A stretch of DNA of 64,000 bases from Rhizobiales bacterium Ga0077537 (GCA_001464955.1 LNEM01000031.1:62001-126000); one strand, 5' to 3'; shown: positions 36,304-45,397, counted from the stretch's first letter. Notes: generated from the letters alone by a model not told the origin. Made by a program: numbers and translations.

Positions 36304-38858
36304 TGGCCCGCGTCGCAGCGCTCGTCGCCATGGGGCTTCTCGCTTGGCTGGCGCTGACGCCGGCCACGGCCCAGACGGTGCCCGACGGCCGCCTGCCGTC
36401 TCCGGCCCTCGTCAAGCTGCAGGAAACAGCCGCCGCGCTCTACAAGAGCGGACGGTTCGCCGAGGCGCTGGTCGCCTCCGAGCGCACCCTGGCGGCCACC
36501 CGCGCCGAGTTCGGCAACGACCACGAGCAGGTCTCGATCCAGCTTTTCGGTCTCGGCCTCGTCGCCGAGCGGGCGGGCCGCCTCGACGTCGCCGAGCGCG
36601 CCTACCGCGACAACCTGCGCATCGGCGACATCGTCTACGGCAAGGACAGCGCCTTCGCGACCCAGGTCATGGAGCAGCTTGCCGGCACGCTGGTGGCGCT
36701 GGGCCGCCCCGGCGAGGCCGAGGCGTTGCTCCAGCGTGCCCTCGCGATCCGCGTCGGACTTCTGGGCGGTGACAATTCCTGGTCGGCGAGCACGCACGCG
36801 GGTCTCGGCGCCGTCAGCCTCGCGAAAGGCGATCCCGCCGCTGCCCTGAAATCCTATCGCGAGGCGGTGCGGCTGCTGACGGGAAAGCGCGAATCCCAGA
36901 CGCTCGCCGCCCACGTCATGCAGAACGAGATCCGCCGACAGTTGTCGGCCTTCACGGGGCTCATCGAGGCCGCGTGGCAGGAACGCGCCCGCAATCCCTC
37001 GACGACCGCGACCCTCGCCGACGAGAGTTTCGCCGCGAGTCAGCGCGCCTGGAGCACGTCGGCGGCGTCCGCTTTGGCCCGCATGTCGGCCCGGATCGCC
37101 GCCGGCCCGTCGCCGCTTGGACAGCGCATCCGCCGTCAGCAGGACGCCGCCGAGCGCGTTCTGGCCTTGCATCAGGAGGATACGCGCGAGCTGACACGTT
37201 GGAGCGCGGTGCAGCGCCAGGACGCCGCCTATTCGATCCTCCTCGAGCGTTTCCGACAGGCGAGCATTGCCCAGCACCGGAAGTCGGCCCCTGACGTCAA
37301 GCGGCAGACCGAGCTGGTCGCGGATCTCCAGGCCCATCTGGCGCGTTGTCCGCCCGGCCAGAAGAAGTCGGGCTGCGAGAACGCCGAGCGCGATCGCAAC
37401 GCCATCACGCGCGAGCTGAGCCAGTTGTCGGCGGCCTCGTCGGTGGGCGCCGGTGATCTCATGGCGATCCACCGCGAGATGGAAGCCGCCGAAGCCCGCT
37501 TGCCGGGCCACGCCGCGTTCCAGGCTGCCCGGAAGGCGCGCATCGACGAGCAGGTGCGCCTCGATCGGGTCGTCCAGGCCGAGCGGAAGGCGATCGTCGC
37601 CCAGTTCCCCGACTATCTCGCCCTCACCGAGCCCGCGCCGCTCACCATCGCCGAAACCCGCGCCGCGCTGATTCCGGACGAGGCGCTGGTGACCGTGCTC
37701 GTCGGCAAGTCGGCGTCCTACGTCTGGGCCATCTCGCGCGATCGCGCGGACTGGGCGCGCATCGACGCCGGCGCCGAGGTGCTCGCGGGGCATGTGGCCG
37801 CTCTCAGGAATGCCCTCGACCCGCTGTCTTCGCCGCCGGCGCCCGGTGCCGCCCCGGCCTTCGACGTCGACCGCGCGCACGCGGTCTATCGTCTGGTTCT
37901 CGGCCCCGTCGAGCGGGCACTGGCCGGCAAGAAGCGCCTCATCCTCGTGCCGACAGGCCCACTGACGAGCCTGCCCTTTCATGTGCTCGTCACCGAGCCG
38001 CCGCGCCGTGAGGCGAGCGAGCGCGACACGCTCCGCGCGGCGGCGTGGCTGGCGCGTCGTCATGCGACGAGCGTGCTGCCGTCGGTGCCCTCTCTCACGG
38101 CCTTGCGCCGGACGGGACAGTCGGTCCGCGCCGCCGAGCCGTTCCTCGGCATCGGCGATCCGGCGTTGGTGGGGCCGGGAACGCCGCAGGGCGGACAGGC
38201 GCGCGCCGCCGCGGTGTCGGTCGCCGCCATCTATCGCAACGGCAAGGCCGACCTTCGCGCGGTCCGCGAACTTGCGCCCCTGCCCGAAACGGCCGCCGAG
38301 TTGCGCGCCATCGCGGACGCCATGAAGGCCCCGGAATCGGCCCTGCTGCTCCGCCACGACGCCACCGAAACCCGCATCCGCAAGCTGCCCCTCGACCGCT
38401 ATCGCGTCGTCCATTTCGCGACCCACGGCCTCGTGGCGGGCGAGTTGTCGGGCCTCGAAGAACCGGCCCTCGTGCTGACGCCACCGCTCCGCCCGTCCGA
38501 TGAGGACGACGGCCTGTTGACGGCGTCCGAGGTGGCCGCGCTTCGCCTCGATGCCGATTGGGTCGTGCTCTCGGCGTGCAATACGGCGGCGGGCTCCGAG
38601 GTCGGCGCCGAGGCCTTGTCGGGCCTTGCCCGCGCATTCTTCTTCGCCGGCGCGCGCGCCATGCTCGTCTCGCACTGGGCGGTCAACTCCGAAGCGACGG
38701 TCTGGCTCACGACACGAACCTTCGAGGCGCTCGCCTCGAACAACAAGCTCGGCCGCGCCGAGGCCTTTCGCCAGACCATGCTCGCGATGATCGATGCCGG
38801 CCAGCCGCCGTCGTTCTGGGCGCCCTTCGAGATCGTCGGCGAGGGAGCGGCACGATGA
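36300..38858 (+). CDS. Exported TPR-CHAT domain protease (caspase-like)
   Basis: 852 residues. A signal peptide (VAALVAMGLLAWLALTPATA) comes first, then TPR repeats about 40-190 (ALYKSGRFAEALVASERTLA, AERAGRLDVAERAYRDNL), a helical middle region, and a C-terminal CHAT domain from about 580. The caspase-type dyad is intact: His709 in VVHFATHGL and Cys760 in LSACNTAAG. Nearby LILVPTGPLTSLPFHVL and FFFAGARAMLVSHWAVN complete the CHAT core. It should act in the periplasm or outside. Start ATG overlaps the PAAR stop and its stop overlaps the cytochrome start. Substrate and trigger are unknown. Confidence 0.9.
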   Translation: MMARVAALVAMGLLAWLALTPATAQTVPDGRLPSPALVKLQETAAALYKSGRFAEALVASERTLAATRAEFGNDHEQVSIQLFGLGLVAERAGRLDVAERAYRDNLRIGDIVYGKDSAFATQVMEQLAGTLVALGRPGEAEALLQRALAIRVGLLGGDNSWSASTHAGLGAVSLAKGDPAAALKSYREAVRLLTGKRESQTLAAHVMQNEIRRQLSAFTGLIEAAWQERARNPSTTATLADESFAASQRAWSTSAASALARMSARIAAGPSPLGQRIRRQQDAAERVLALHQEDTRELTRWSAVQRQDAAYSILLERFRQASIAQHRKSAPDVKRQTELVADLQAHLARCPPGQKKSGCENAERDRNAITRELSQLSAASSVGAGDLMAIHREMEAAEARLPGHAAFQAARKARIDEQVRLDRVVQAERKAIVAQFPDYLALTEPAPLTIAETRAALIPDEALVTVLVGKSASYVWAISRDRADWARIDAGAEVLAGHVAALRNALDPLSSPPAPGAAPAFDVDRAHAVYRLVLGPVERALAGKKRLILVPTGPLTSLPFHVLVTEPPRREASERDTLRAAAWLARRHATSVLPSVPSLTALRRTGQSVRAAEPFLGIGDPALVGPGTPQGGQARAAAVSVAAIYRNGKADLRAVRELAPLPETAAELRAIADAMKAPESALLLRHDATETRIRKLPLDRYRVVHFATHGLVAGELSGLEEPALVLTPPLRPSDEDDGLLTASEVAALRLDADWVVLSACNTAAGSEVGAEALSGLARAFFFAGARAMLVSHWAVNSEATVWLTTRTFEALASNNKLGRAEAFRQTMLAMIDAGQPPSFWAPFEIVGEGAAR

Positions 38859-39178
38859 TGGTGGCGGTGAAACACTGGATGTTCGCTCTCGCCGTGCTCG
38901 GCACGGTCACGACGGATGCCGTCGCTCGTGATGCAAAAGAAGGTGAGGCATTGGCGCGTCGCCTGTGCGCGCACTGTCACATGCTGCCCGGGCAGGGCGA
39001 GAAGCAGAAGGCGGGCGACGTCCCCTCCTTCGCCGCCGTGGCCGCCCGTCCGGGCCAGTCATATGAGACCATCGTCCGCTGGCTGCAATCGCGGCCAACC
39101 ATGATGCCGGATCATCACCTCTCGCAGGACGAAAGTTACGCGCTGGCCGCCTACATCCTGTCGCTGGCACCGCGGTGA
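38855..39178 (+). CDS. Small exported cytochrome c
   Basis: 107 residues. A signal peptide (about 1-25, WMFALAVLGTVTTDAVA) is followed by one haem site CAHCH at 38-42. Distal Met candidates lie in RPTMMPDHH. Size and single haem fit class I cytochrome c. The ATG overlaps the CHAT stop (ATGA), so it is translated together with the protease. It may shuttle electrons in the periplasm. It could also belong functionally with the sulfur genes that start 71 bases downstream. Confidence 0.9.
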   Translation: MMVAVKHWMFALAVLGTVTTDAVARDAKEGEALARRLCAHCHMLPGQGEKQKAGDVPSFAAVAARPGQSYETIVRWLQSRPTMMPDHHLSQDESYALAAYILSLAPR

Positions 39179-39249
39179 CAATGTCACCGACAGTGCGTCT
39201 CGGGAGGCCTAGCGTGACAGTCGTAGCTTAACGAGAGGATATTCGAGCC

Positions 39250-39447
39250 ATGACGTCCAATGTCGGCGGTATCGACCGCATCCTGCGCATCGTGATCGGC
39301 CTCGGCCTGATCGCCCTCGTCTTCGTCGGTCCTCAGACCCCGTGGGGCTGGATCGGCATCGTCCCGCTGGCGACCGGCCTGATCGGTTGGTGTCCGGCCT
39401 ATCTCCCGTTCGGTATCTCGAGCTGCCCCCGCTCGGACAAGTCGTGA
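39250..39447 (+). CDS. DUF2892 (YgaP-like) membrane protein
   Basis: 65 residues. NVGGIDRILRIVIGLGLIAL and GWIGIVPLATGLIGWCPAYLPFGISSC are the two membrane helices and the CPxY-like motif of the DUF2892 family, often fused or next to rhodanese and persulfide dioxygenase genes. The conserved Cys near the second helix could handle sulfane sulfur. It comes 101 bases before the metallo-beta-lactamase-fold gene. Confidence 0.88.
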   Translation: MTSNVGGIDRILRIVIGLGLIALVFVGPQTPWGWIGIVPLATGLIGWCPAYLPFGISSCPRSDKS

Positions 39448-39548
39448 GAGCGATGGCGCGCGGACCATGGGGCTTCTGCGGCGGTTCGATCCGTTCGGAC
39501 ACTGGCGACGCCGTCGGGGAGCCCGCCGGCCATCGAAGAGGTTGAGCG

Positions 39549-40436
39549 ATGACCTATCCCGTGAACATGGCGGTTAAGCCGGAGGTGGCGGCCTTCTACG
39601 ATCCGGAGACCGCAACCGTGTCCTATGTGGTCAAGGACCCGGCCTCGTCGGCCTGTGCGATCATCGACAGCGTCATGGACATCGACTACGCGGCCGGCCG
39701 CATTTCGTTCGCCTCCGCCGACCAGCTGATCGACTACGTCCGCGCCAACGACCTCACGCTCGAGTGGCTGATCGAGACCCACGCCCACGCGGACCATCTG
39801 TCGGCCGCGCCCTATATCCAGGGCAAGCTCGGCGGCCGCATCGGCATCGGCAGCCAGATCACGGTCGTGCAGGAGGTGTTCGGCAAGGTCTTCAATGAAG
39901 GCACCGAGTTTCGCCGCGACGGCAGCCAGTTCGACCGTCTGTTCGAGGATGGCGATACCTACGCCATCGGCACCATGCAGGCCTTCGTCATCGCCACGCC
40001 GGGCCACACCCCGGCCTGCATGACCCACGTCGTCGGCGATGCGGCCTTCGTTGGCGATACGCTCTTCATGCCGGACGGCGGCACCGCCCGCGCTGACTTC
40101 CCCGGCGGCGACGCCCGCGTGCTCTATCGCTCGATCCGGAAAATTCTCGACACGCTGCCCGGGGAGATGCGCCTCTTCATGTGCCACGACTACGGCCCCG
40201 GCGGGCGCGAGGTGCGCTGGGAGACGACGGTCGCCGAGGAGCGCGCCCACAACATCCATGTTCGCGACGGCGTCAGCGAGGACGAGTTCGTCGCCATGCG
40301 CGAGGCGCGCGACAAGACGCTCGGCATGCCGCGCCTGATCGTGCCGTCACTGCAGGTGAACATTCGCGCTGGTCACTTGCCCGAGCCCGAGGGCAACGGC
40401 AGGCGCTACCTCAAGGTTCCGGTGAACGGCCTCTGA
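39549..40436 (+). CDS. Metallo-beta-lactamase-fold hydrolase, persulfide dioxygenase-like (Blh/ETHE1 group)
   Basis: 295 residues. The metal motif HAHADH is at 78-83, with TPGHTPACMTHVVGDAAFVGDTLF carrying the next His and Asp and FMCHDYGPGGREV the last His. This arrangement, with HDY and the later RDKTLGMPRLIVPSLQVNI, is that of Blh/ETHE1-type persulfide dioxygenases, which oxidise glutathione persulfide to sulfite. Context (DUF2892 before, TauE/SafE after) matches the bigR-blh sulfide-detoxification cluster, although no bigR-like regulator is present. The ATG follows GAGGTTGAGCG. Confidence 0.88.
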   Translation: MTYPVNMAVKPEVAAFYDPETATVSYVVKDPASSACAIIDSVMDIDYAAGRISFASADQLIDYVRANDLTLEWLIETHAHADHLSAAPYIQGKLGGRIGIGSQITVVQEVFGKVFNEGTEFRRDGSQFDRLFEDGDTYAIGTMQAFVIATPGHTPACMTHVVGDAAFVGDTLFMPDGGTARADFPGGDARVLYRSIRKILDTLPGEMRLFMCHDYGPGGREVRWETTVAEERAHNIHVRDGVSEDEFVAMREARDKTLGMPRLIVPSLQVNIRAGHLPEPEGNGRRYLKVPVNGL

Positions 40437-40537
40437 CCCGTCCACGCGAAGCGATTTCCTGCCCGGACGACGACGGCAGTTGCCTTGTGCCATCGCCGCG
40501 CTAGGCTTTGGCATGCATGGACGAGGGAACGGCTCGA

Positions 40538-41317
40538 ATGGGGCAGGATATTCTATCGCTGTTGTCGGGAACGATGGTCGGGGCCGTCCTTGGTCTGATC
40601 GGCGGCGGCGGTTCGATCCTGGCGGTCCCGCTGCTCGTCTACGTGGTCGGCGTGGCGTCACCCCATGTGGCCATCGGCACGAGTGCGGTGGCCGTCGCCG
40701 TATCGGCCTTCTCGAGCCTGCTCGGCCACGCCCGCATGGGCAACGTTCGCTGGCCCTGCGCGGCCGTGTTCACGGCGTGCGGCGTCGCCGGCGCCTATCT
40801 CGGATCGCTGCTCGGCAAGGCCGTTGATGGCCAGCGTCTCCTGTTGATGTTCGGCCTCCTCATGATCGTGGTCGCCGTCACCATGTTCCGCCGCCAGCCG
40901 ACACCCGAAGCCGCGTTCGTTCGGCTGACCCGCGAAAGTGCGCCGACCGTCGCCCCGCGTCTCGCGGGCTTCGGCCTTGCGACCGGCTCGCTGGCGGGCT
41001 TCTTCGGCATCGGCGGCGGCTTTCTGGTGGTGCCCGGCCTCGTCGCCGCCACCGACATGCCGATCCTCGCCGCCATCGGCTCGTCGCTGGTGTCGGTGTC
41101 CGCGTTCGGCTTCACGACGGCGGCGAGCTACGCGTCATCCGGCCTGATCGACTGGCGCATCGTCGCGCTGTTCGTGACCGGGGGCATTGCCGGCAGCCTC
41201 GTCGGCAGCCGGCTCGCCGCGCGTCTGGCGACCCGGAAGGCGGCGCTGACGCAGGTCTTCGCCGGCATCGTCGCCACCGCCGGCCTCTACGTCGTCTGGC
41301 GCGGCATTTTCGGCTGA
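40538..41317 (+). CDS. TauE/SafE family permease (second copy; likely sulfite export)
   Basis: 259 residues and about eight membrane segments. GAVLGLIGGGGSILAVPLLV and GSLAGFFGIGGGFLVVPGLV are the paired glycine motifs of the family. Directly after a persulfide-dioxygenase-like gene, it probably removes the sulfite formed. Start chosen at the ATG 40538 with GAGGGA nine bases upstream; an in-frame ATG at 40517 is possible. It converges on the LLM oxidoreductase gene with only seven bases between stops. Confidence 0.9.
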   Translation: MGQDILSLLSGTMVGAVLGLIGGGGSILAVPLLVYVVGVASPHVAIGTSAVAVAVSAFSSLLGHARMGNVRWPCAAVFTACGVAGAYLGSLLGKAVDGQRLLLMFGLLMIVVAVTMFRRQPTPEAAFVRLTRESAPTVAPRLAGFGLATGSLAGFFGIGGGFLVVPGLVAATDMPILAAIGSSLVSVSAFGFTTAASYASSGLIDWRIVALFVTGGIAGSLVGSRLAARLATRKAALTQVFAGIVATAGLYVVWRGIFG

Positions 41318-41324
41318 CGCGCCC

Positions 41325-42278
41325 TCAGACCTTGGCCATGATCTCCTTGGCGAAGCTGTCGAGCTTCCGGAGCGCATCGTCGATGTCGTTGGATTCGAAG
41401 CCGATGTTGACGTGCCGCACCCCGGCGTCGCGGTACGCCCGGGCATCGCCCACGATCTCTTCGGCCGTGCCGGTGAACACCGCGCGCCCGCCGTGGCTGC
41501 CTTTGTGCCGTTCGCCAAGGACATAGCCCGGTGCGAACATCCCGACGTCGAGCTTCGCCCCGTCGCGGCCGGCTGCGTCGGCGTGCCGGCGCATCTCGGC
41601 GATCTCGCGCGCCATCTTCGCCGGGTCGTCGAGCGGCTCGTTCGGGTTCCGGATGGTCGGATACCAGCCGTCGCCGAGTTCGCCGGCCCGCTTCTTGGCG
41701 GCCTTCCCCTCGCCCCCGACCCAGATCGGCGGCCCGGGTTTCTGTACCGGCTTCGGCTCGAACATCATGTTCCCGAACTTGACGAACTCGCCGTCGAACT
41801 TCGGATCGTCTTCGGTCCACAGGGTGCGGAAGGCGCGGATGTATTCGTTTGAGGCAGCACCACGTCGCTCGAACGGCGGTGAGGCGAGTTCCGCCATCTC
41901 CTCGCGCATCCAGCCGACGCCCACGCCGACCGTCACCCGCCCGCCCGAGAGCACGTCGATGGTGGCCAGCGTCTTGGCCGTCAGCACCGCCGGCCGGTGT
42001 GGCACCACCATGACCGAGGTCAGGAGCCGGATCTTTTTCGTCACCGCCGCCGTGTAGGCGAGGCACGAGAGCTGCTCGAGGCAGAAGCCTGTCGCGACGC
42101 CCGGCCAGTCCCCGCTCTCGTTGTAGGGATAGCGGCTGTCGATCCGCCGCGCGATGACCACGTGATCCGAAAAGCCGAGGTACGCAAACCCCAGCCCGTC
42201 GGCGTGCTGCGCGATGCGCACGAGGTTGTCGGGACGCGAGGCCGCGCCCCGCGTGCCGAGATGCAATCCGAAGTCCAT
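41325..42278 (-). CDS. LLM class flavin/F420-dependent oxidoreductase
   Basis: 317 residues, luciferase-like TIM barrel. YLGFSDHVVI, the SVMVVPHRPAVLTAKTLATI block, VGVGVGWMREEMAEL and PIWVGGEGKAAKKRAGELGDG are the hallmarks of the LLM group that includes F420-dependent oxidoreductases. Whether it uses FMN or F420 is not decidable here. Last gene of a four-gene minus-strand operon (gaps 43, 40 and 18 bases), so it probably oxidises an intermediate made by the two SDRs. Start ATG at 42276-42278. Confidence 0.9.
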   Translation of the reverse strand: MDFGLHLGTRGAASRPDNLVRIAQHADGLGFAYLGFSDHVVIARRIDSRYPYNESGDWPGVATGFCLEQLSCLAYTAAVTKKIRLLTSVMVVPHRPAVLTAKTLATIDVLSGGRVTVGVGVGWMREEMAELASPPFERRGAASNEYIRAFRTLWTEDDPKFDGEFVKFGNMMFEPKPVQKPGPPIWVGGEGKAAKKRAGELGDGWYPTIRNPNEPLDDPAKMAREIAEMRRHADAAGRDGAKLDVGMFAPGYVLGERHKGSHGGRAVFTGTAEEIVGDARAYRDAGVRHVNIGFESNDIDDALRKLDSFAKEIMAKV

Positions 42279-42296
42279 CGGGTGTCCGTCCCTGCG

Positions 42297-43103
42297 TTAC
42301 TGAGCGGTGAGGCCGCCGTCGACCACGAGCGCCGAGCCGGTCATGAAGCCGGCATCGTCGGAGGCGAGGAAGCAGATGCCGGATGCGATGTCGTCGGCAT
42401 GTCCGAGGCGTCCGATCGGATGCGACTTGAGCGCGATCGACCGGGCAGATTCCGTATCGTTCGTCCCGGTCTGCGTGGCCCGCGCGACGAATGTCTGGTT
42501 GCCCATGTCCGTCTCGATCACGCCCGGGTGGATCGAGTTGACGCGGATCTTGTAGCCCTTGCGCCCGTAGGCCAGCGCCGTCGATTTCGTGAACAGCGTC
42601 ACGCCGCCCTTGGTCATCGAGTAGAGCGGATCGAGCTGCGACCCGACGAGGCCGGCGACCGACGCCAGGTTGACGATCGCGCTGCCGTGCTTCGCATTGG
42701 CCCCGCTCGCCTTCAGCGCCGCCGTGCAGAGCTTCGTACCGAGCCAGACGCCGGTCAGGTTGACGGCGACGAGCTTGTTCCATTCTTCGAGGCTGACCTC
42801 CTCGAAATCGCGGCCGAGGAACAGCCCGGCGTTGTTGACCAGCACGTCGAGCTTGCCGAACTGCTTCGTTGCGGTCTCGACGGCCACGTGCCAGTCGCGC
42901 TCCCGCGTCACGTCGAGTTCGACGAAGATCGCCTTGCCGCCGGCCTTCTCGATCTCGCGCACCGTTTCCTTGGCGCGGTCGGCGAGAAGATCGCCGACGA
43001 GGACCGAGGCGCCGGAGGCGGCCATCATGTGGGCGGTGGCGGCTCCGATGCCGCGCGCGGCGCCAGAGATCAGGGCAACTTTTCCATCGAGTCTGTTGGG
43101 CAT
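42297..43103 (-). CDS. SDR family oxidoreductase
   Basis: 268 residues. The nucleotide site is SGAARGIGAA near 14-23, NNAG is intact, and YSMTK carries the catalytic Tyr and Lys with LASVAG before it. The C-terminus with GSALVVDGGLTAQ is the usual classical-SDR end. The Asp in VLVGD after strand 2 suggests NAD preference. Start at the ATG 43101-43103 behind GGAGGACACGC; the longer frame adds only Arg/Pro-rich residues. Confidence 0.92.
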   Translation of the reverse strand: MPNRLDGKVALISGAARGIGAATAHMMAASGASVLVGDLLADRAKETVREIEKAGGKAIFVELDVTRERDWHVAVETATKQFGKLDVLVNNAGLFLGRDFEEVSLEEWNKLVAVNLTGVWLGTKLCTAALKASGANAKHGSAIVNLASVAGLVGSQLDPLYSMTKGGVTLFTKSTALAYGRKGYKIRVNSIHPGVIETDMGNQTFVARATQTGTNDTESARSIALKSHPIGRLGHADDIASGICFLASDDAGFMTGSALVVDGGLTAQ

Positions 43104-43143
43104 GCGTGTCCTCCGCGTTCTGGGGTTTTTGTGTTTTGCTGTC

Positions 43144-44346
43144 TCAGGCGATGGTGAAGCGGGCCCGCACGGCATCGACGAACCGCGATGTGAGCGCGAT
43201 GGCGTCGGGATCGATCGGGAGCACCTGCGAGGAGAGCTTCGCGATCACGAGCTGCCGGCCGCGGTCGACGAACAGGTTCTGCCCGTGGATGCCCATCCCG
43301 AAGACGAGCGGCGACGGCCCGCGCTCGATGTACCACTTGGTCCGGTAGTGCATCGGGCGACCCGGGTAGTAGGCGCCGAACGGCCCGGCATCCCACGCGG
43401 CCGGATCGCCGGCCGTCGCGATGTCCGTGAGCCATTCGGCCGGCAGGATCTGCTTCCCGCCACGCCGTCCGCCCTCGACGAGGAGCTGCCCCACCCGCGC
43501 GAGGTCCATGGCCGTCACGCAGATGCCGCCGGCACAGCGCGGCGCCCCGAGGCGATCCACCGTGATGTAGCCGTTCGTCGCCGCCCCGAGCGGCCGCCAG
43601 AGGACGTCGCTGACGAGATCGGCGAACCGCCGTCCCGCCGCCCGCTCGATGATCCAGCCGAGCAGATCCGTGCACGGCGACACGTAGTTGAAGGCCCCGC
43701 CATGCGGCCCCTGCCGATCGGTGAGCGTCGTCAGGAAGCTGCGCAGGTCCGTCGCCGTCTCGCCGGGCGCGAGCGGGTTCCAGTTCGTCGATTTCCGGTA
43801 GGCGACGATCGGCCCGCCGGTCGCGAGATAATCCTCGTCGAACGCGAGGCCCGACCGCATGTCGAGGAGTTGCCGCACCGTCGCGCCCTCGAAGGCGCCG
43901 CCCTTGAGCTCGGGCACGTAATGCGCCGCCGCCCGGTCCGGTTCGAGCCGGCCCTGCTGCGCCAGCACGCCCGCGACGAGACCGAGGATCGACTTCGATA
44001 CCGACATCAGGATGTGGGGCGTGCCTCGCGTCATGCCGTTGGCGTAGTGCTCGAAGACCGTCCGCCCCTGATGCACGATGACGAGCGCGTCGGTCGCCGT
44101 GGCCGCCGAGAACGCCTCGAGCCCGATTGTCGCCTCCTGACCGGTGTCGATCGCCAGCCCGTCGAGGCTGTCGGACGCGATCGGCGGCAGCCGCCAGAGA
44201 TCGTCCGGATCGCATGCAATGTCGGCCGAAGGCACGATTTCGCGGACGTGCTGGAAGCCCCAGCGGTTGAACGGGCTCTGTCGCCAGTTGGCGAGTGTCA
44301 CCTGGGCCTCGGGCCGCGGCGGAAACGTTTCCATGAGATCGGTCAC
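43144..44346 (-). CDS. Serine hydrolase of the class C beta-lactamase / esterase fold
   Basis: 400 residues from a GTG at 44344-44346 (ATG at 44332 or 44407 are alternatives). The active-site SVSKS (SxxK) lies at about residue 115, and YVSPCTDLLGWIIERAAGRR carries the YxN-like second motif as Tyr-x-Ser. FGMGIHGQNLFVDRGRQLVIA gives the third (HxG-type) motif. No signal peptide, so likely a cytoplasmic esterase or amidase rather than an antibiotic beta-lactamase. It sits inside a catabolic operon between two SDR genes. Confidence 0.85.
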   Translation of the reverse strand: MTDLMETFPPRPEAQVTLANWRQSPFNRWGFQHVREIVPSADIACDPDDLWRLPPIASDSLDGLAIDTGQEATIGLEAFSAATATDALVIVHQGRTVFEHYANGMTRGTPHILMSVSKSILGLVAGVLAQQGRLEPDRAAAHYVPELKGGAFEGATVRQLLDMRSGLAFDEDYLATGGPIVAYRKSTNWNPLAPGETATDLRSFLTTLTDRQGPHGGAFNYVSPCTDLLGWIIERAAGRRFADLVSDVLWRPLGAATNGYITVDRLGAPRCAGGICVTAMDLARVGQLLVEGGRRGGKQILPAEWLTDIATAGDPAAWDAGPFGAYYPGRPMHYRTKWYIERGPSPLVFGMGIHGQNLFVDRGRQLVIAKLSSQVLPIDPDAIALTSRFVDAVRARFTIA

Positions 44347-44389
44347 GTGGCGTTGGTCCTCGGTCTGTGGGGGAGGATGTCGAGCAGGA

Positions 44390-45169
44390 TCAGCACGTTG
44401 CCCCACCATCGACGGTGAGGTGCGCGCCGGTCACGAACGACGCCTCGTCAGAGAGCAGGAACAGCGCGGCGTTGGCCACTTCGTGCGCCTGTCCCGGCCG
44501 CCCCATGGGGGTCTGGTAGGCGCGCTTCTTGACCAGCTCTTCCTTGTCCATCCCGAGTGTCGCCTGCTGATCGGGCCTGGCCACGAACACGCGCAGCATC
44601 GGTGTGTCGATCGGCCCGGGACAGATCGCGTTCACGCGGATGCCTTCCTTCGCGTACCGCTTGGCGAGGCCGCGCACGAGGCCGACCACACCGTGCTTCA
44701 CCGCCGAGTAGACCGGACTGAACTGCGACCCCGAGATGCCAGACGTCGACGCTGTGAACAGGAGTGCCCCGCCGCCGCGGGCGCGCATCTCCGGAATGGC
44801 GGCCTCGGTGGTGACGAGGACGGTCCTCAGATTGAGCGCGACGGCGTTGTCCCACTCGGCGAGATCGAGCCCCTCGAACGCGGCCGGTCCCGGATGCCCG
44901 ACGTGGTTCCACACGAAATCGAGCCCGCCGAACGCGCGCGCCGTTTCACCGACGATGCGACGGGAATCCGCGTCGTTCTTGAGATCGGCGACGATCCCGT
45001 GCGCCTTGCCGCCGGCGCGGCGGATTTCGTCGACGACCGCGGCCACGCCGGCTTCGTCGATGTCGACGACGCCGACCGCGGCCCCTTCCTGCGCGAAACG
45101 AAGGGCTCCGGCCCGACCCATTCCGGATGCGCCCGCCGTGATGAGCCCGATCTTGTCTTTCATCCGCAT
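44390..45169 (-). CDS. SDR family oxidoreductase with altered NNAG motif
   Basis: 259 residues from the ATG at 45167-45169 behind GGGAGACGGCAAC. TAGASGMGRA is the cofactor turn, VVDID suggests NAD, YSAVK is the catalytic pair and the Ser lies in TASTSG. The normally conserved NNAG reads NHVG, a change seen in some branches but uncommon. First gene of the four-gene operon, divergent from the DUF3108 gene. Substrate unknown. Confidence 0.9.
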   Translation of the reverse strand: MRMKDKIGLITAGASGMGRAGALRFAQEGAAVGVVDIDEAGVAAVVDEIRRAGGKAHGIVADLKNDADSRRIVGETARAFGGLDFVWNHVGHPGPAAFEGLDLAEWDNAVALNLRTVLVTTEAAIPEMRARGGGALLFTASTSGISGSQFSPVYSAVKHGVVGLVRGLAKRYAKEGIRVNAICPGPIDTPMLRVFVARPDQQATLGMDKEELVKKRAYQTPMGRPGQAHEVANAALFLLSDEASFVTGAHLTVDGGATC

Positions 45170-45397
45170 GTTGCCGTCTCCCGTGCGCGGTTCCGGGCTA
45201 AGCGAGCCACAGGCAGTGCGTGCGCGCAAGCCGTGTCGAACGGGCGCGTCGGTGCACCACTTGTTAACGCCTTGCTGGGAGTCTCCCCGAACCACACATT
45301 TGACGCATTGGACCACTACCCCGACGCTCCTGATCCGGGACGTGGCGGCGGTCGTTCCCAGTTCGGTTTAGCTTCAGGCAGTCGGGAGGCAAGCGTC

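Noticed and set aside
36009-38675. An 888-codon open frame on the minus strand opposite the CHAT gene
   Set aside because: It is antisense to a protein with clear TPR and CHAT motifs, is Arg/Gly/Asp-biased and has no recognisable domain. Long antisense frames are expected at this GC content.
35941-39178. Reading the CHAT-cytochrome c pair as a bacterial version of caspase/cytochrome c cell death
   Set aside because: The resemblance is in names only. The cytochrome is a normal small periplasmic type and nothing shows a death phenotype.
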